Positions 25,201 through 37,334 of a stretch of 64,000 nt of DNA are shown in pieces; within the stretch, counting starts at the first letter, position 1; every line of letters starts with the position of its first letter. The translations under genes and the position numbers were made by a program. The notes beneath the pieces were generated by a model. It was given only the letters and a program-made list of their open reading frames with translations. It searched no databases and was not told where the DNA came from. Origin of the DNA: Lutraria lutraria (Eukaryota > Mollusca > Bivalvia > Venerida > Mactridae); assembly GCA_964023205.1 (NCBI GenBank), contig OZ026840.1, forward strand, positions 14,922,454-14,986,453, in the 5' to 3' direction.

Positions 25201-28200
25201 TACATATCGAACATATTAAGACAAACATTCTGACAAGGTATGGTGAAGATACAATCAAAATTTGACAACTACAGTGTTAATAAGTTTTTCCTAAGATTTG
25301 AAATGGTGACCTAGTTATTGACCCCAGATGATCCATATTTGTCATTGATCGTTATGTCATTAAATCAAACGATTTGACAAAGTTTGGTGAAGATCAAATT
25401 ATAACTGTGAAATATACAGTGGTAACATGGTTTTTCATAAGATTTGGCCTAGCAACCTAGTTTTTTTACCCAAGATGACCCATGTTTGAACTCGTTCAAG
25501 ATATTATGAAGACAAACATTCTGACAAGGTTACATGATGATCCAATCAAAACAGTGACTTTTAGAGTGTTCACAAGGTTTTCCAGCAATTTGCCCTAGTG
25601 ACCTAGTTTTTGACCGGAAATTACCAATTATCAAGCTTGACCTACATATTATTAAAATAAACATTCTGACAAAGTTTCATGAAGATCCAATAAAAACAGT
25701 GATTTCTAAAGTGTATACAAGGTTTTCCCTTATTCGGCCCTGGTGACCTAGTTTTTTACCCCAAATGGCCCAATATCGAACTCGTCCGAGATTTTGTCGA
25801 TATTAACGTCCTGACCCAGTTTTGCTAAAATTGAGCTAAAAATGTGGCCCCTAGTGTATTCACAACATAAAGACTGATCCTAAAAGCTCACCCTGTCACT
25901 TTTTTTTAAAGTAACTATGTAAGAAAATATAACCAGTTTGGGGAGATTGGGTATTTGAAGCATTGTTTTGCAAGACTGAAATACCTGCGGAAGTCCTTGG
26001 ACTTTTTCCGACTTTTCCACCAGATACTTTCTCATTAATCTGTTGTAAGGTTCATCTCCTCTGGTGTGATGGCACTCGTCAAGTAACAACAAGGAGAATT
26101 CTGACACCGACTTCACAGCTTGTATGTCAAGATTATTTACAAGGATTTGGGGAGTAAGGCAAATGATATCATTCATGTCCATGTACATGTTCAATTGTTT
26201 CGAATCCTCATCTTCACCGGTTATTTGCTTCGTCTTAAAATAAATGTATCAAAATTTAAGTACGTGCACTATCTGTAGGCCCTAACTTGTGAATCATTTT
26301 AATCTTATTATGTTTTCCAGAACACTGGAATAAACCATATTTTTATTCGTTTATGTTGTTGATTTTTCCCCTCTACGGTACATAAATTTTGACAATATGA
26401 GACATTAAAGTTATGTGAAACTATTGTTTTAGCATTAACCCATGGTGGCCAATGCTCATTATTTTAGATGGTTTGTTTCATAGGATACAGGAAAGACGTT
26501 CCAAACATATATATGAAAGCCAAACCACAAGCTTACGGTGACAAAATCAACATACTAGTAGTGTGAAGACTGACATATTAAATATGCAGTGAAACTAGAT
26601 AGCAAAAAAACACAAGAACTTATCAATTAAGACCGTCTTTGCGAAAGCTAATGAGATGCAGTATTTGTACCTTGTGCATTGGTAAATATCTCTTAAATCT
26701 ATCAGCTTGTTGCTTCACGAGTATACTTGTCCTTGCCATAAATGCGACTTTTCGAGGTCCTGTGGAATACGAAATTGTCCATAGTATGTTACAAAGATAA
26801 TAGACTCGAATGATTGCTGTACAATAACGATATTTTTTCTAGATTTGATACGTAATTACAAACAAGACACAAAGTCTTAGACAATAATCACAAAGATGGT
26901 TTAATAGATCTATAAGTAGAGTAATAATCCGCTAACTATAACAAGGTTATACTATACAGACTACACTTGCAAAATTATGCTTTTAAGAAGGAAGGTATTG
27001 TCTGTTTACATCGTTTTGTCTATAATGTGATTTTAACAATCTTGAACTCATAAATACTATATTTCTAGAACATTCATACATGTAACGTCTAAACCATGAC
27101 TGGTAACCGTTAGTAACAAACAGAATATCTTGTTATCTCACATAATATATGAATCAGACGTTTGAAAGACGTGGCGTTGAATGCAAATCCTAGGACAACC
27201 TGGCTTAGAAATACATTTGCAATGCTCAGTCACAAACCGGTTATCCCTTGAACAACAATCCTGCACTCTACCAGCTTAAAGGGGCATACCCTACAACTGA
27301 CAAACTTTCTGTGAAAGTGTAAAAAGTGCTAGATGTATATGGAAAACAATATATAAGGGATAATTGCAGGAAGAACATGGGTCATAAAATGACTAGTTTA
27401 GGTACTAGCCGCAAAAAACATAGCTATGAATAATAAATCACTTCCACCCAAAAATTTCCATGACTAAATGTATGTGTCACAAACATATTTTTTATGATTT
27501 TATTTTTAATTGGATGAATTTTTGGCTGAAACTTTCTTCGTCGGCTTTTTTCTTTTCAAGCTTCTAATCTATCATCATTTTGCCTAAATTCTAAATGCAC
27601 CAAGTTATAGGGTATGCCCCTTTAAGTGCAAAGCGAATGTTTAATAAACTCGAACAAGAAATTCAATAAAATCAGGCTCACCACTCGCAGCAGCTTGAAA
27701 ATGTTTCTTTATAATTTCAAGGGCTACCCAAGTTTTTCCTGTTCCAGTTTCTGAGCATATAATGGTGTTTCTTCCGGCAATTGCGTCTTGCGCCAATTCA
27801 ACTTGATACGATCGCAATTCATACGTTTTCACCTCGTCTGATTGGTCTTCTGAAGAAGTGGAAGGGGTTAAAATATATATTAAACACCGTGAACAAGGGA
27901 TGTTTATACTTTGAAATTTATGCAAAAATGCAACGGAAACGTTTAATTTGATAAGGTTTTTCGTGCCAACTTTATTGACATCGGAACAAACAAATATTCG
28001 ATACATTTTGCTTTGATGTTTTTATATGAAAAGAACCAACTTTACTTTCAAAGAAAAATACATCATGGGTCCTGATTAATCAATTTTCTTACTTACATAA
28101 TCATACACACTTAAGGTCCCTTACATCTAGTAAAGCTATCTACTTATTAAACATACCCTCTGTTTCTTCATAATCAGAAGCCATTGAGTTATTATCTTCA

Positions 28201-31200
28201 CTATCTCCTTCATCTTCGCTAACAGCTGTTAAGTAAACATATAGATTGTGATAAATACCAGCGTCACATGTAGTGATAAATTTCCTTGTAGACTCGTGAT
28301 CCCTGCAATAGGTCACCTGTCCATTTTTTCCGTAGTCCATCGATCGTGACAAAGAGTATTAGTGTTTCTTGTGGTGCTTGCTTCAAATCTTCAAAAAAGA
28401 GCACCTTGCAAGCACCTTTCAAATTACTGCTTAGTACTACCCTTCACTACCTAATTACTTCCGGAGACCCCGACAATAAACATTTCACGAGTGTAAAGTC
28501 AGCATCTGAATTCGTTTAGTACGATCAAAACCCTGTTCTGTATTATCGTAATGAGTGAGATAATTTACAACGCAATCATGTATGCAAAGATTTAATATTG
28601 CCGAAACACGGAACAAATAAATTTTAAATTGATCTAATTACATCATAAAAAAGACAAAAGACATATTTACCAATGTTTTTCACCATTTCTGGTCCTTTAT
28701 ACAAAAATTTAACATCTGTATTGCTGTCATATTGTTCTTTACCAGTTTGATTCCTAATTTTGTCATCATGGGAGTAGGTCCCTAGTTGTATTTCTGGTAC
28801 TTTACTCGATAGTTTAACCTCCGTATTGCTGTCATATTGTTCTTTACCAGGATGATTACTTATTTTATCGTCAAGGGAGTAAGTCTTTGATTGTATCGGC
28901 GGTTCTGTAAGGTCATTAGTATCGACATCTCCATCTTCACGAGCTAAAAGGTGCAAATAAACGATAGAATATTGTTAGAGATGTACATTTTGAATTGCAA
29001 AAAAAATAAAAGTAGTAATTTATAAAGGATTCATATAACAAGTATTTAAAAATAACAGTGTGACAGAACAATAACTTCCTTCCAACTCAACTTAGTTGAT
29101 CCCTCAGCTAACAAATAATCAGAATTTTCCATTCTAATGAAATGCCATTCGCTAATGAATATTTCTTTTGTTTCATTCGCTTATGAAGACAGACAAATTG
29201 TCTATTTTTCCTAAGTGTGCATAAACACATACTATTCATCTTCACACTGCCCGCCCGCTTAATGTTGAGAGCGTAAGATGTATTTAATGTCAAATGTTGT
29301 CGAATACTGGGCGCGGTGAATGTTCCATGTGGCAAATTTATTGAAGACGTATCCTTCACAGTTGATTCGACTTATACACAAAGGACCCGTTAGTACTAGT
29401 TTCGGACACACAAGCAGCAGCGATTATCTAGACAATATGTCCACCTGCATGCTAATGAAATACTGGCGGAAAATGCGTTAACTCGAAAAAATATTTTTCA
29501 TCGTGATAAACTGATTTTGTATGTTATTACATGGAAGGGTTAGATTTGTGAAGCATTTCTAAGGAATCTGCTTACTTCAATCCCATTAATTTAAATGATA
29601 GAAGAGTTTCACTAATAAAAGGCCCCAAAGTCGAATAGTAAAATGATAATTTATTTAAAAATTGAAAAATCTCTGTTTTCACAGAAAATGTTCTAAAATT
29701 CGAATATTGTATTGTAAATCACATTTGAGTTGGCTTATATATTTACTTGCATGTTCATTCATCTAAACAATATTCAAATAAATAAATAAAAATATTACCA
29801 TAAAGGATATTTTCACCAACAGACATATCATCCAATTTGCTAGTAACACAATCTACACCATTTGGACCTGAAATAAGTTTCGTGAATATATATATATAAG
29901 AAAAGAATTTGAAAAAAAGTCCTGCCTTCCCAAAATATGACCGACCTAAATGAATTTGTGCAACCCATAACATTTCTTATGAACACGATCTCTCTTCTTC
30001 CTGTCGTTCAATATTACATTCTGTAGGACTGCAATCTCTCTCTGTGCAAAAAAGGGTTCATGGATACATTTTATATCAATGTGAAACTGTTCGTTCGAAA
30101 TTTCAAAAATGTTGGGTAGACACGTGGAAACATGGTAACAACGTTATAAGAAATCAAAGATGGCGGCCATGATGCCGCCAAAATATTGCAAGCAACCTGT
30201 TTTCATTTCACTGGACGAAATAAGTTGTTTTCGGTATGTTTTTCTTCAAACATGACGTAGCAACTTCGCGCTCGATTTTATCAATGTGAAAATAAGCAAT
30301 GTCATTGATTTGTTTTACATTTTCTGGATTTTTATATGTCGGTTTGGGGAAAACATGACTAGCTTTCCTTATACTTCAGAACACAAAACAAATTGTATTT
30401 TTAAAAGGTTGCAATTACACACCGAATTTTTCCATGAAGGCTTCCTTGTTCGAAATAAACTTCGGTTCTATCTTTTCCACTAAATCTTCGCTCCCTATAC
30501 CAACTAATGCCTGTAAGAACTCATAGTACCATGTTCTAGGGGATACTCTACATTTCATTCTATCAAGGAGCATCAAAACAGCGTGATAATCTCCCTTGTT
30601 TAATAATTCACTCTGAATGTGACCCTTATCAACGTCATTCAGTATGTGTTTTCCATGTAGCTTTGATGACAACATTATAACACCATCCCCCTTAATGCCT
30701 GTAGCCAAATCATCTGCAAAATATTTGATACTCGCGCGCGCGTGTTGTTTGCACTCGTCATCATCATCGTTGGGCGACATCAATAGCCGTCTGATATAAT
30801 CATAGCCTGAAAAAAATAATACTGAAGGGTTTTACACTTTGTTTTGTCTTGCCACGCTAGTTCCTTCTTAACTCCCAATTTTGCTTTTATGGCATACGCA
30901 TCCGCTCTGTAATAATCGACAGGTGTTTGTTCGATACTGCTCGGTTATTTCAGCATGGTATTTTCTTGATCAACTGTACTCATATAATACATTACTGGGG
31001 TTTCAAAGCTAAGGTAGTTCATTATGTGGTGATCAATTACTTATAATTTTAAAAGACTACACGAAGGTTTCAAAGGGAGATTATTTATTTGATCTATCCT
31101 ATTCGTTTATATTTGTTTATATCGGGTTTTACGCCCCTTTTCAACAATCAGAGTCATATGATGCGTACAGTTTACCTAACCATCGTTCCTATGAAGAACA

Positions 31201-32587
31201 AGTACTAGGCTCTTTCTCATAAAGAGACATGATCGGTAGCAACCCTCCATCAGTGAGAGATTACAGTGATTTGAAGTCAGCGACCTTAACCACTCGACCA
31301 CGGAGGTGGGTCTGATCTATCCTTAATGAACTATGGATTACATGAGTATATAATTATGTAATGAATAATTTTACATTTTCTTCAATCAACGATTAGAAAA
31401 CAAAGAAACATATTCTCACTCTTAGTACAAACTGAGTAACAGAACATTTCAAACCTGAACTTTCTAAAGCATCGCAGAAAGATTTCCATTTTCCTGGTGC
31501 AGTGGATCTTAACACACAATCCATCAATTCTTCAGCGGCTCTATGCGTATCATTCTGCATTATAGTTCGCACTTTTAAAGCGTCTTCTAAAGAAATAAGA
31601 TTGGTTAAGACTTATTGAACATGGCCGTGCCTAAAATTAGGACTGTGTGGTTGGTACAACAAGGTTTGTGGGAAAATGTGTATGTCTAACAAGTACATTA
31701 ATTGAAAATCAAACAAATTGATATCGCAATTCTATTACTATTTTGCGTTATTTGATGACCCACAAGTTAATTACATGTAAAAGCAGGTAACAAACTACCA
31801 CTATTCAGTTCAGAATTAACAGGGAATATTTTTTAAAAAAGATAACCGGCTTGTATTCAGTAGAAAATTAGTTCTTAGATAACACAGTAGATTATCTCAC
31901 GTATTCGTATCACTGAAAACTGAAACAAGTAGACTCTCTAGAGTGAGATAAAATATTTACTTGAACTTTATGTGAGATTCTCGAGCAAACAGTTAATTAA
32001 GGCTACAAACAAAAAATCTTGAGTTTATTGTTAAAAGTATACAAACTATTTTTCGGTAAATAAGATTATATAATTATGATACATTTATCTTATTTACTGT
32101 GTATAAATTCTATTTAGTATACTTGTTCATGGTTTACACGTTTTGGTATTTCAGAGGCAGACAAACAAATAATTCCGGATTCTGTCCTAAAAGTTTGTAA
32201 CAACAATGCTTTTAACCTATGAGAAAACTCCTACTTCAGCTTAAGTTTTTCTATCAAACACTTTCATTGGTTACAAATGTAGGTCAAAAGCAATATTAGA
32301 AAGGCAAGCCGAAAACCAAACTTGTAATGAGATGCGTTTTCCCTTTTAATTATTAGTGATACAAAGGATCGAGTAATTGGAGAAATTTAGAGATACTCTT
32401 AAGCAAAGATTTTAACTGTTTATAGATGCAAGTTAGACATGGCTATATGCTATATAATACTTATGTACGTACGCTCAGAAATGACTGACGAGGATGACAA
32501 GTGGGTTGCTAATGTGGGTTCCTTCACCGAGTCGACTATTGTGGGACGCAGTTCACGTACTCTCTGTTCGATGTAATCCACATCCAT
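19230..32587 (-). CDS. RIG-I-like receptor: 2 CARDs, DECH-box helicase, C-terminal RNA-binding domain
   Basis: Sixteen exons, 5' to 3' on minus: 32587-32473, 31586-31455, 30806-30423, 29867-29799, 28943-28671, 28225-28157, 27849-27682, 26759-26671, 26233-25985, 24617-24455, 23946-23860, 23283-23111, 22522-22381, 21325-21089, 20291-20124, 19840-19230. All have GT-AG borders and agreeing phases; the sum is 3129 nt, 1042 aa, near MDA5 length. CARD1 spans about 1-85 and CARD2 about 100-200. The linker follows (~210-345), with a 35-residue unit twice. Helicase: SETGTGKT (I), FMARTSILVKQQ (Ia), TPQILVN, DECHH (II), GLTAS (III), RALVFVKARAT (IV), TSVGNEGIDVPQCN (V), QMKGRARQ (VI). The C-terminal domain has CGRC and CKKC zinc ligands and CGLDWGI. 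RLRs sense cytosolic dsRNA and signal through CARD contacts with MAVS. Not LGP2-like (CARDs present); RIG-I versus MDA5 is unresolved (DECHH is MDA5-like). Confidence 0.93.
20640..20830. repeat. 'aataaaggcc' family MITE in RLR intron
   Basis: It contains GTTAGCGACCACCTCCAAATAAATGCC at the left and GGGTGGTCTTTGTTCACAGC at the right, in the same order as the copy at 4470-4660. The right end, TCTTTGTTCACAG, is a serviceable splice acceptor in sequence, which is relevant to the FAXC finding. Confidence 0.65.
21700..22130. repeat. 'acaagagrgcc...tatcgctcac' element with ~110 bp internal units
   Basis: It starts AACAAGAGAGCCATGATGACC, CTATATCGCTCACC, then shows about three units of the form ATGCTACACACCAAATATCTAAGCTCTAGG...GGTTTCGGACAAGAAG. 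It sits in an RLR intron. The layout matches the other three copies in the window, but the internal unit belongs to a different subfamily. Confidence 0.6.
23386..23670. repeat. Short 'caagagggc' family element in RLR intron
   Basis: It begins ACAAGAGGGCGGTCAAGTGGCCC, TTCGATGCTCACC and ends with CACCCTGAGCTTAGCTCATG, the same terminal logic as the larger arrays but with no clear tandem core. Confidence 0.5.
24957..25900. repeat. 'aacaagagggcc' element with ~145 bp tandem core
   Basis: The left end is AACAAGAGGGCCAAGATGACC, CTATATCGCTCACATG; the right end is AAAAGCTCACCCTGTCAC. In between, a unit with GACCTAGTTTTTGACCCCAGATGACC, ACATTCTGACAAGGTTTGGTGAAGATCCAATC recurs about six times at roughly 145-base spacing, diverged. 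The plan (hairpin-like GGGCC...GGCCC end, central satellite-like units) resembles the Helentron-associated pearl/HINE elements known from bivalves; this is inference. Confidence 0.65.
27280..27621. mobile_element. 342-bp TTAA-flanked MITE in RLR intron
   Basis: TTAA at 27276-27279 and 27622-27625 flank inverted ends AGGGGCATACCCTACAACT and AGTTATAGGGTATGCCCCT (one mismatch). The TTAA target suggests Kolobok or piggyBac. A related right half lies at about 17865-18247. Confidence 0.8.
31100..31320 (-). mobile_element. tRNA-derived SINE in RLR intron
   Basis: On minus the head reads CCGTGGTCGAGTGGTTAAGG (A box) and, about 25 bases on, TTCAAATCAC (B box-like). The distal part has GGTTTTACGCCCCTTTTCAAC and TTTACCTAACCATCGTTCC, shared with 12880-13440. 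The SINE sits between the exons encoding the two halves of the CARD region. Confidence 0.6.
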
Positions 32588-33399
32588 ATTTTACTTTCAG
32601 ATGTCACAGTCTCTGAATGAAAAAATAAACAGGCAAAAGTGTTGAGTTATTTAATTGAATTTTTTCAACAGGACTATGAGCAAGTGTTGGCTATACAGAA
32701 AAACCTCGGTATAAATCAAAGAACTGAAAGTTCGCAAATGTTGTGCAGCCAAAACGCGTTTAGTTGAGCAATTCTGTGATGTATTTGATAGTGTAGTGTT
32801 TACTAGGATTCACACTGTAACGTAATTCACATATATTTATGGGACAATCGTATTTCATCTTCAAATATTGTGTAATTATGTATTCTCATGTACAGGATAT
32901 CACAAAATGCTTTTACAATATATATGGGTCATATTTGTATGAATTTAACGTGCACCACTTTACTGAATGAAGCTATTTTCAATACATGTATGTAGTTAAT
33001 TGTGTTATATCAACAGTTTATGAATGAAACTTTTTAGTGGATGAATAACTTAGTAAAATTCCTCATGCTTTCAAAATCAACAGAATCCTGCAATAAATCT
33101 TCAATCTTTATCAAAAGTGCAAAGTCTGCAATACCATAATGGATACTATTTTTCAACGTGGATTTTGAGGCGTCACTTAAATGTAAGTAGAAAAAATAAC
33201 TTATAGGAGCTTCCCTCCTAAAAATTGCTTATTGAAATAGTTGGGTCACAAACCAAGATTTGTTTAAAAATGGCCTTTTAAAGTGATTTCATTTGGGTCA
33301 TAAGTTTGAATCTTATTTCTTCACTTTGCTATAAAATAATTATTAAGATGTTTATTCTAACTAAGCTACGTATGTATCCGAACAGTACACCATACTATA

Positions 33400-34070
33400 A
33401 CATGAGTACGATGTACCGGTCGAGCCAAAAATAGTAACATAATTGTATACAAACAAATTAAAATGCTAGGTCTTTTAAATTCGTTGTTGCAAAATAATAT
33501 TGCATGTCAACACACTATTTGTGAATCAATTATACAATCTGGTCTGTTTTCTAATCTTGATATGAATTATGTATGTATATACACAGGTCATTTCTCATGT
33601 ATAAACACTAAAACTTGTGAACAAAGGTCACCAATGTTATGGGAATGTCATAGTGATATGGAGCAGCATAAAAATGCATGTACGCTTAATTTTGTCTATT
33701 ATTCTCAGTTTGTTAGCTTTTATGTGTCATATAAGAATCTTTTTCCTGTTGCTATGCTCTTTTATTGCTTGCTATTAATATGTTTAAGCTGCTACTCAGT
33801 AAATGTTGCTTGCTTACTATTGTCCTGTTATACCATGTCAATGTATGCTTGTGTTATATGTGATATATGTTTTATGTTGTTTTATGTTGCATGAAAATTT
33901 GTAAAATCTGTTGAAACTGCTTAAATTACACGTACTTTATCTTTCATGTTTTTACGCTTGTTATACATATTTATCATGTTTTATAGTCGGTTGTACAAAC
34001 CCGTATGAGCTTATGTTTATGTTACTTATCTTGCCGACTTTAAATAAAACTTATCTTATCTTTCAAGTGG
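33400..34070 (+). mobile_element. Probable 3' end of a non-LTR retrotransposon
   Basis: The stretch ends ATGTTACTTATCTTGCCGACTTTAAATAAAACTTATCTTATC, the kind of AATAAA plus TTATC-repeat tail I associate with mollusc LINE 3' ends. The preceding T/G-rich sequence contains a 143-codon open frame without recognisable motifs, which I do not call a gene. Confidence 0.35.
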
Positions 34071-35084
34071 CCTTTATTATGAGGCGGCCGCTAATGCAGG
34101 TTTTGCTGTATATGGTAATATGTTTTAGATCGCGTGGTCATTTTAGGTCTCAATACACCAATATCCCTTCAAAATACAGACCCCCTGTATAGATCAGAAC
34201 TTAGACTAGAACTATTTAAATCATAAGATCACATTAATTAAAGCAAAGTTATAGGAATTTTCATCGATTTATGTTTCCTTTTGGCTAAGATATCTTATCG
34301 TGCGATGAATACGTACATGTAATACATATACACTCTATTTTCTGAAAATCGAATGATTTGAGTACACGAATATCAATAAATAAATTAAACGTGTAACTAA
34401 GGACCACAAGAAAACCTCGTGTAAATAAACAAATAAATGATATAATATGATATACTTCGTTGCAGGTTGTTTTAGTTATAACTGACCGATAATCATGAAA
34501 TTCTAGTTTTCTAAAATTCCGGATATTGTGTGTCCGTGTCGCGGAATACACAATATGCAGAAAAAACAAAATCGATGGAAGGCAGAAAAGTACAGCGATT
34601 TGGAGGTAACATTACCCTATAAATCCCATTACAACCTATACAGTCTAATGTTTCACCGTCTACCTTCAGAAAAATAGACTTGATTTCCTTTAGTTATTAA
34701 CGACACGACTTATGAACGAAACGACCTTGATCTGTAACGCGCAGTAACTAGAACGAATACAATCAAAAAATAGACATATTTGGTATTTCACTATTTGATT
34801 CATAGATCTACATGACTTTCTGTTTAATCAAACAACTATAGAATACAAATAAAACGTTTTAGATCAATGACTGATTCAGATAGATCACATAGATACACAG
34901 GAATGTTCACAGGAAAAAGAAATGTCAAAAATATTTACGAATAATAAGACTGAAATAAATTCGACCATTGTCTATTTTTAGAACAAGATAAACAATCATA
35001 ATGCATAATATTATAACCAATTATAAAAATTGATTGATGTATTTACAGTAAATATTAAAAGATAATAAATAAACAATAGCGTAC

Positions 35085-35182
35085 CTGGTTTTACACATAC
35101 ATTATCATCCAGAGTTGGAAGTCTATTTTTAGAAACTGGGAATTTTCCTGTTCTACTTTCATTTTCGGAAAATACAGTCAAA
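35085..35182 (-). other. Isolated exon-like ORF upstream of the RLR gene
   Basis: 98 bases between a CCCAG acceptor (intron ends at 35183) and an AG/GTACGC donor are open in one frame, reading LTVFSENESRTGKFPVSKNR and ending DNVCVKP. It starts at codon phase 2 and ends at phase 1; phase 1 could join RLR exon 2. No partner exon or transcript start is seen, so this may be an alternative 5' exon, a relic or chance. Confidence 0.25.
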
Positions 35183-35634
35183 CTGGGTAATAAATGCGAC
35201 CAAAGACCAGAGACATGTATATATGATGTAATCTAAGCCTCTACAAAGACAGGTTGAAAATAAAACATATCACTTTCTTTATCCTCAGATTGTCTTTACC
35301 TGTAGATTATATGTTTCAATGAATTTGTAGACACGAGATTTCTTTAGTCTCATTTGACAGGGCTCGATAACTCAAGTTTGATTGTTTATGTAATTTATAC
35401 ATGTATCCCTCTTAAGATAAACGGGGAACATTTAACTCCAACCATGATTATGTTATCTGTGTTTTTGTGTATTTTCATACTATCGCTTTACGTACTTGGA
35501 GCTTATACTAGTTGTCGAGATGATGATACGTGTACAATTTGTTTTGTGAAAATAAGTCTATTTATAGCACATGTATTACTCATCGGTATGAACAAGTTTG
35601 ATAGAGACATTCGTCTTTTGAAATTCCTCTGTAT

Positions 35635-36124
35635 CAGTGTGGGGAATCCACGTGACCTAGTGACGTCACAATGTTATCGTTACAAGCGCATTTTCTGTCA
35701 TTCGAACTAGGAAAACATCACGTAAGTGCATTATTTTTCATTTTCTTCTAAAGCCACATAACTGTTGCAACTTCTTACATAAAGGGCTACCCCCGGTTCA
35801 GCATTTTGTCCCTGAAGGCCCTCTACTTTTTTACTTTTCTTGTCCAAACCGTTTTCTAAAATTTTCTTGTAAAAAGAACGATCATTTTCATAACACTGTC
35901 AAACGGTTTGGACAAGAAAAGCAAAAAAGTAGAGGGCCTACAGTGACAAAAATCTGAACCGGAGATAGCCCTTTATGTAAGGAGTTGCAACAGTTATGTG
36001 GCTTAAGAAGAAAACAAAAAATAATGCACTTAATTACGTGATGTTTTCCTAGTTCAATTGACAGAAAACGCGCTTGTAACGAGAACATTGTGACGTCACT
36101 AGGTCACGTGGATTCCCCACACTG
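35635..36124. mobile_element. 490-bp foldback element, hAT5-like
   Basis: Two near-identical inverted arms of about 220 bp (35635-35854 and 35901-36124) enclose a ~46-base spacer. The ends are CAGTGTGGGGAATCCACGTG and its reverse complement, and TGTAT occurs directly at both sides (35630-35634 and 36125-36129), consistent with a 5-bp target duplication. CAG..CTG ends with 5-bp duplications fit the hAT5 group. No coding capacity beyond one chance frame. Confidence 0.85.
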
Positions 36125-36299
36125 TGTATCATTGATCTTCCAAGTGATGATGATACCGGTATACCATACTATTATGCCTCGTAAAAATATGTTTCTTTCT
36201 GGCTAGCCGACCTACCATATTTCCCCCGGGGACCTAGATCGAGTTCTTATTTGGCCTGAAGAATGGGACCCGGTGTACTTTCTATTTTTATGTGCCCTT

Positions 36300-36900
36300 T
36301 AACTCACACCCGTCCCAGCTATGATGCTCTGGTTAACATATGTACATGTTTGTTTCAGATTAAACTAGCATGTTGAAATCATCACATTAATTGTGATTTT
36401 GAATTGTTCAATTCATGAAACAGGAAAACACTTAGAACTCTTATCGTAAATTTGTACAACAGCGCCACCTTTATGGTAATTGTACAATAAAGGAAAGGGA
36501 CTGAACTCTAGATATTGCTTTCAGAATCTGGACAAATCCTTTCGTATATATGTAATAATGATGTTGAGTTAAAGAATTAAATGTTAGGTGTATTTTCTAC
36601 CACGCATGCTTATGTGTTCTATGTGTTCAGATAATGAGACATGATCATTAAGAAGCAAGTCAAACAATTTATCAGTAAGTTTGAATACAGTCGTTTTCCC
36701 TAATTGACTGACTGACTGGCCGACCGATTGATCAATTGATTGATGCAGTGTTCAATATATTGCGGACAATTTATATTCTTTTCTATGTGTATTCATGAAC
36801 AACACAACTATGAGGGCATTATCTTTTTACTTTGTATATACACACCTGCAAATAAACACAACATGATAACATATGGAAAAAAAACAATATACAATCAGAA
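36300..36900. repeat. Segment homologous to the 5' flanks of both Toll-like receptor genes
   Basis: Blocks such as CCGTCCCAGCT(CC)(G/A)ATGATGCTCT, CAGGAAAACACTT and ACAACAGCGCCA...GGGACTGAACTCT recur at 44000-44240 and 60716-60960, in the same orientation. At those sites they lie 1.1-1.7 kb upstream of a receptor start. Here no receptor coding sequence follows. Confidence 0.65.
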
Positions 36901-37334
36901 GGATAAATCAAAGCTCTGAAGGTTCTGATGTTGTTCGGAACTACAAAGCAGTCAAATGTTGAATTTTAATTGTAGGATGAGTTTTTGAAATCGAACGATA
37001 GTTCGCGCATGAATTTTGATGCAGACTTAAGTACTACTAACACTTTTCTACACCCGCTATGCAGTTGTTAAAATTGTTCTCATTCCATGTACTTTCAGTT
37101 CTTTGATTTATGTTTCCCATTTGATCACCAAAAGTAGTTCAGCAATTAGCATAAAAGTCTACATTAACTGCTTCTTAACTCAACTTATGCAGAATGTAAT
37201 ATCTCATACATTAAGACATGCTCGAAGAAAAAGTTACACGTTATCAGTATAAAATTAATCGATTAAAATTTCCCGATGAATCACTTTTTTCAATATCTGG
37301 TTGACACTCAGATATCATCGCATCGTAATGACTT

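Noticed and set aside
29108..29359. 83-codon minus frame within an RLR intron
   Set aside because: Considered as an extra linker exon, but the flanking exons 29867-29799 and 28943-28671 already join in phase and no acceptor/donor pair frames it.
33463..33894. 143-codon + frame, Cys- and Leu-rich
   Set aside because: No motif, composition follows the T/G-rich sequence, and it runs into a LINE-like 3' tail. Treated as chance in a retrotransposon end.
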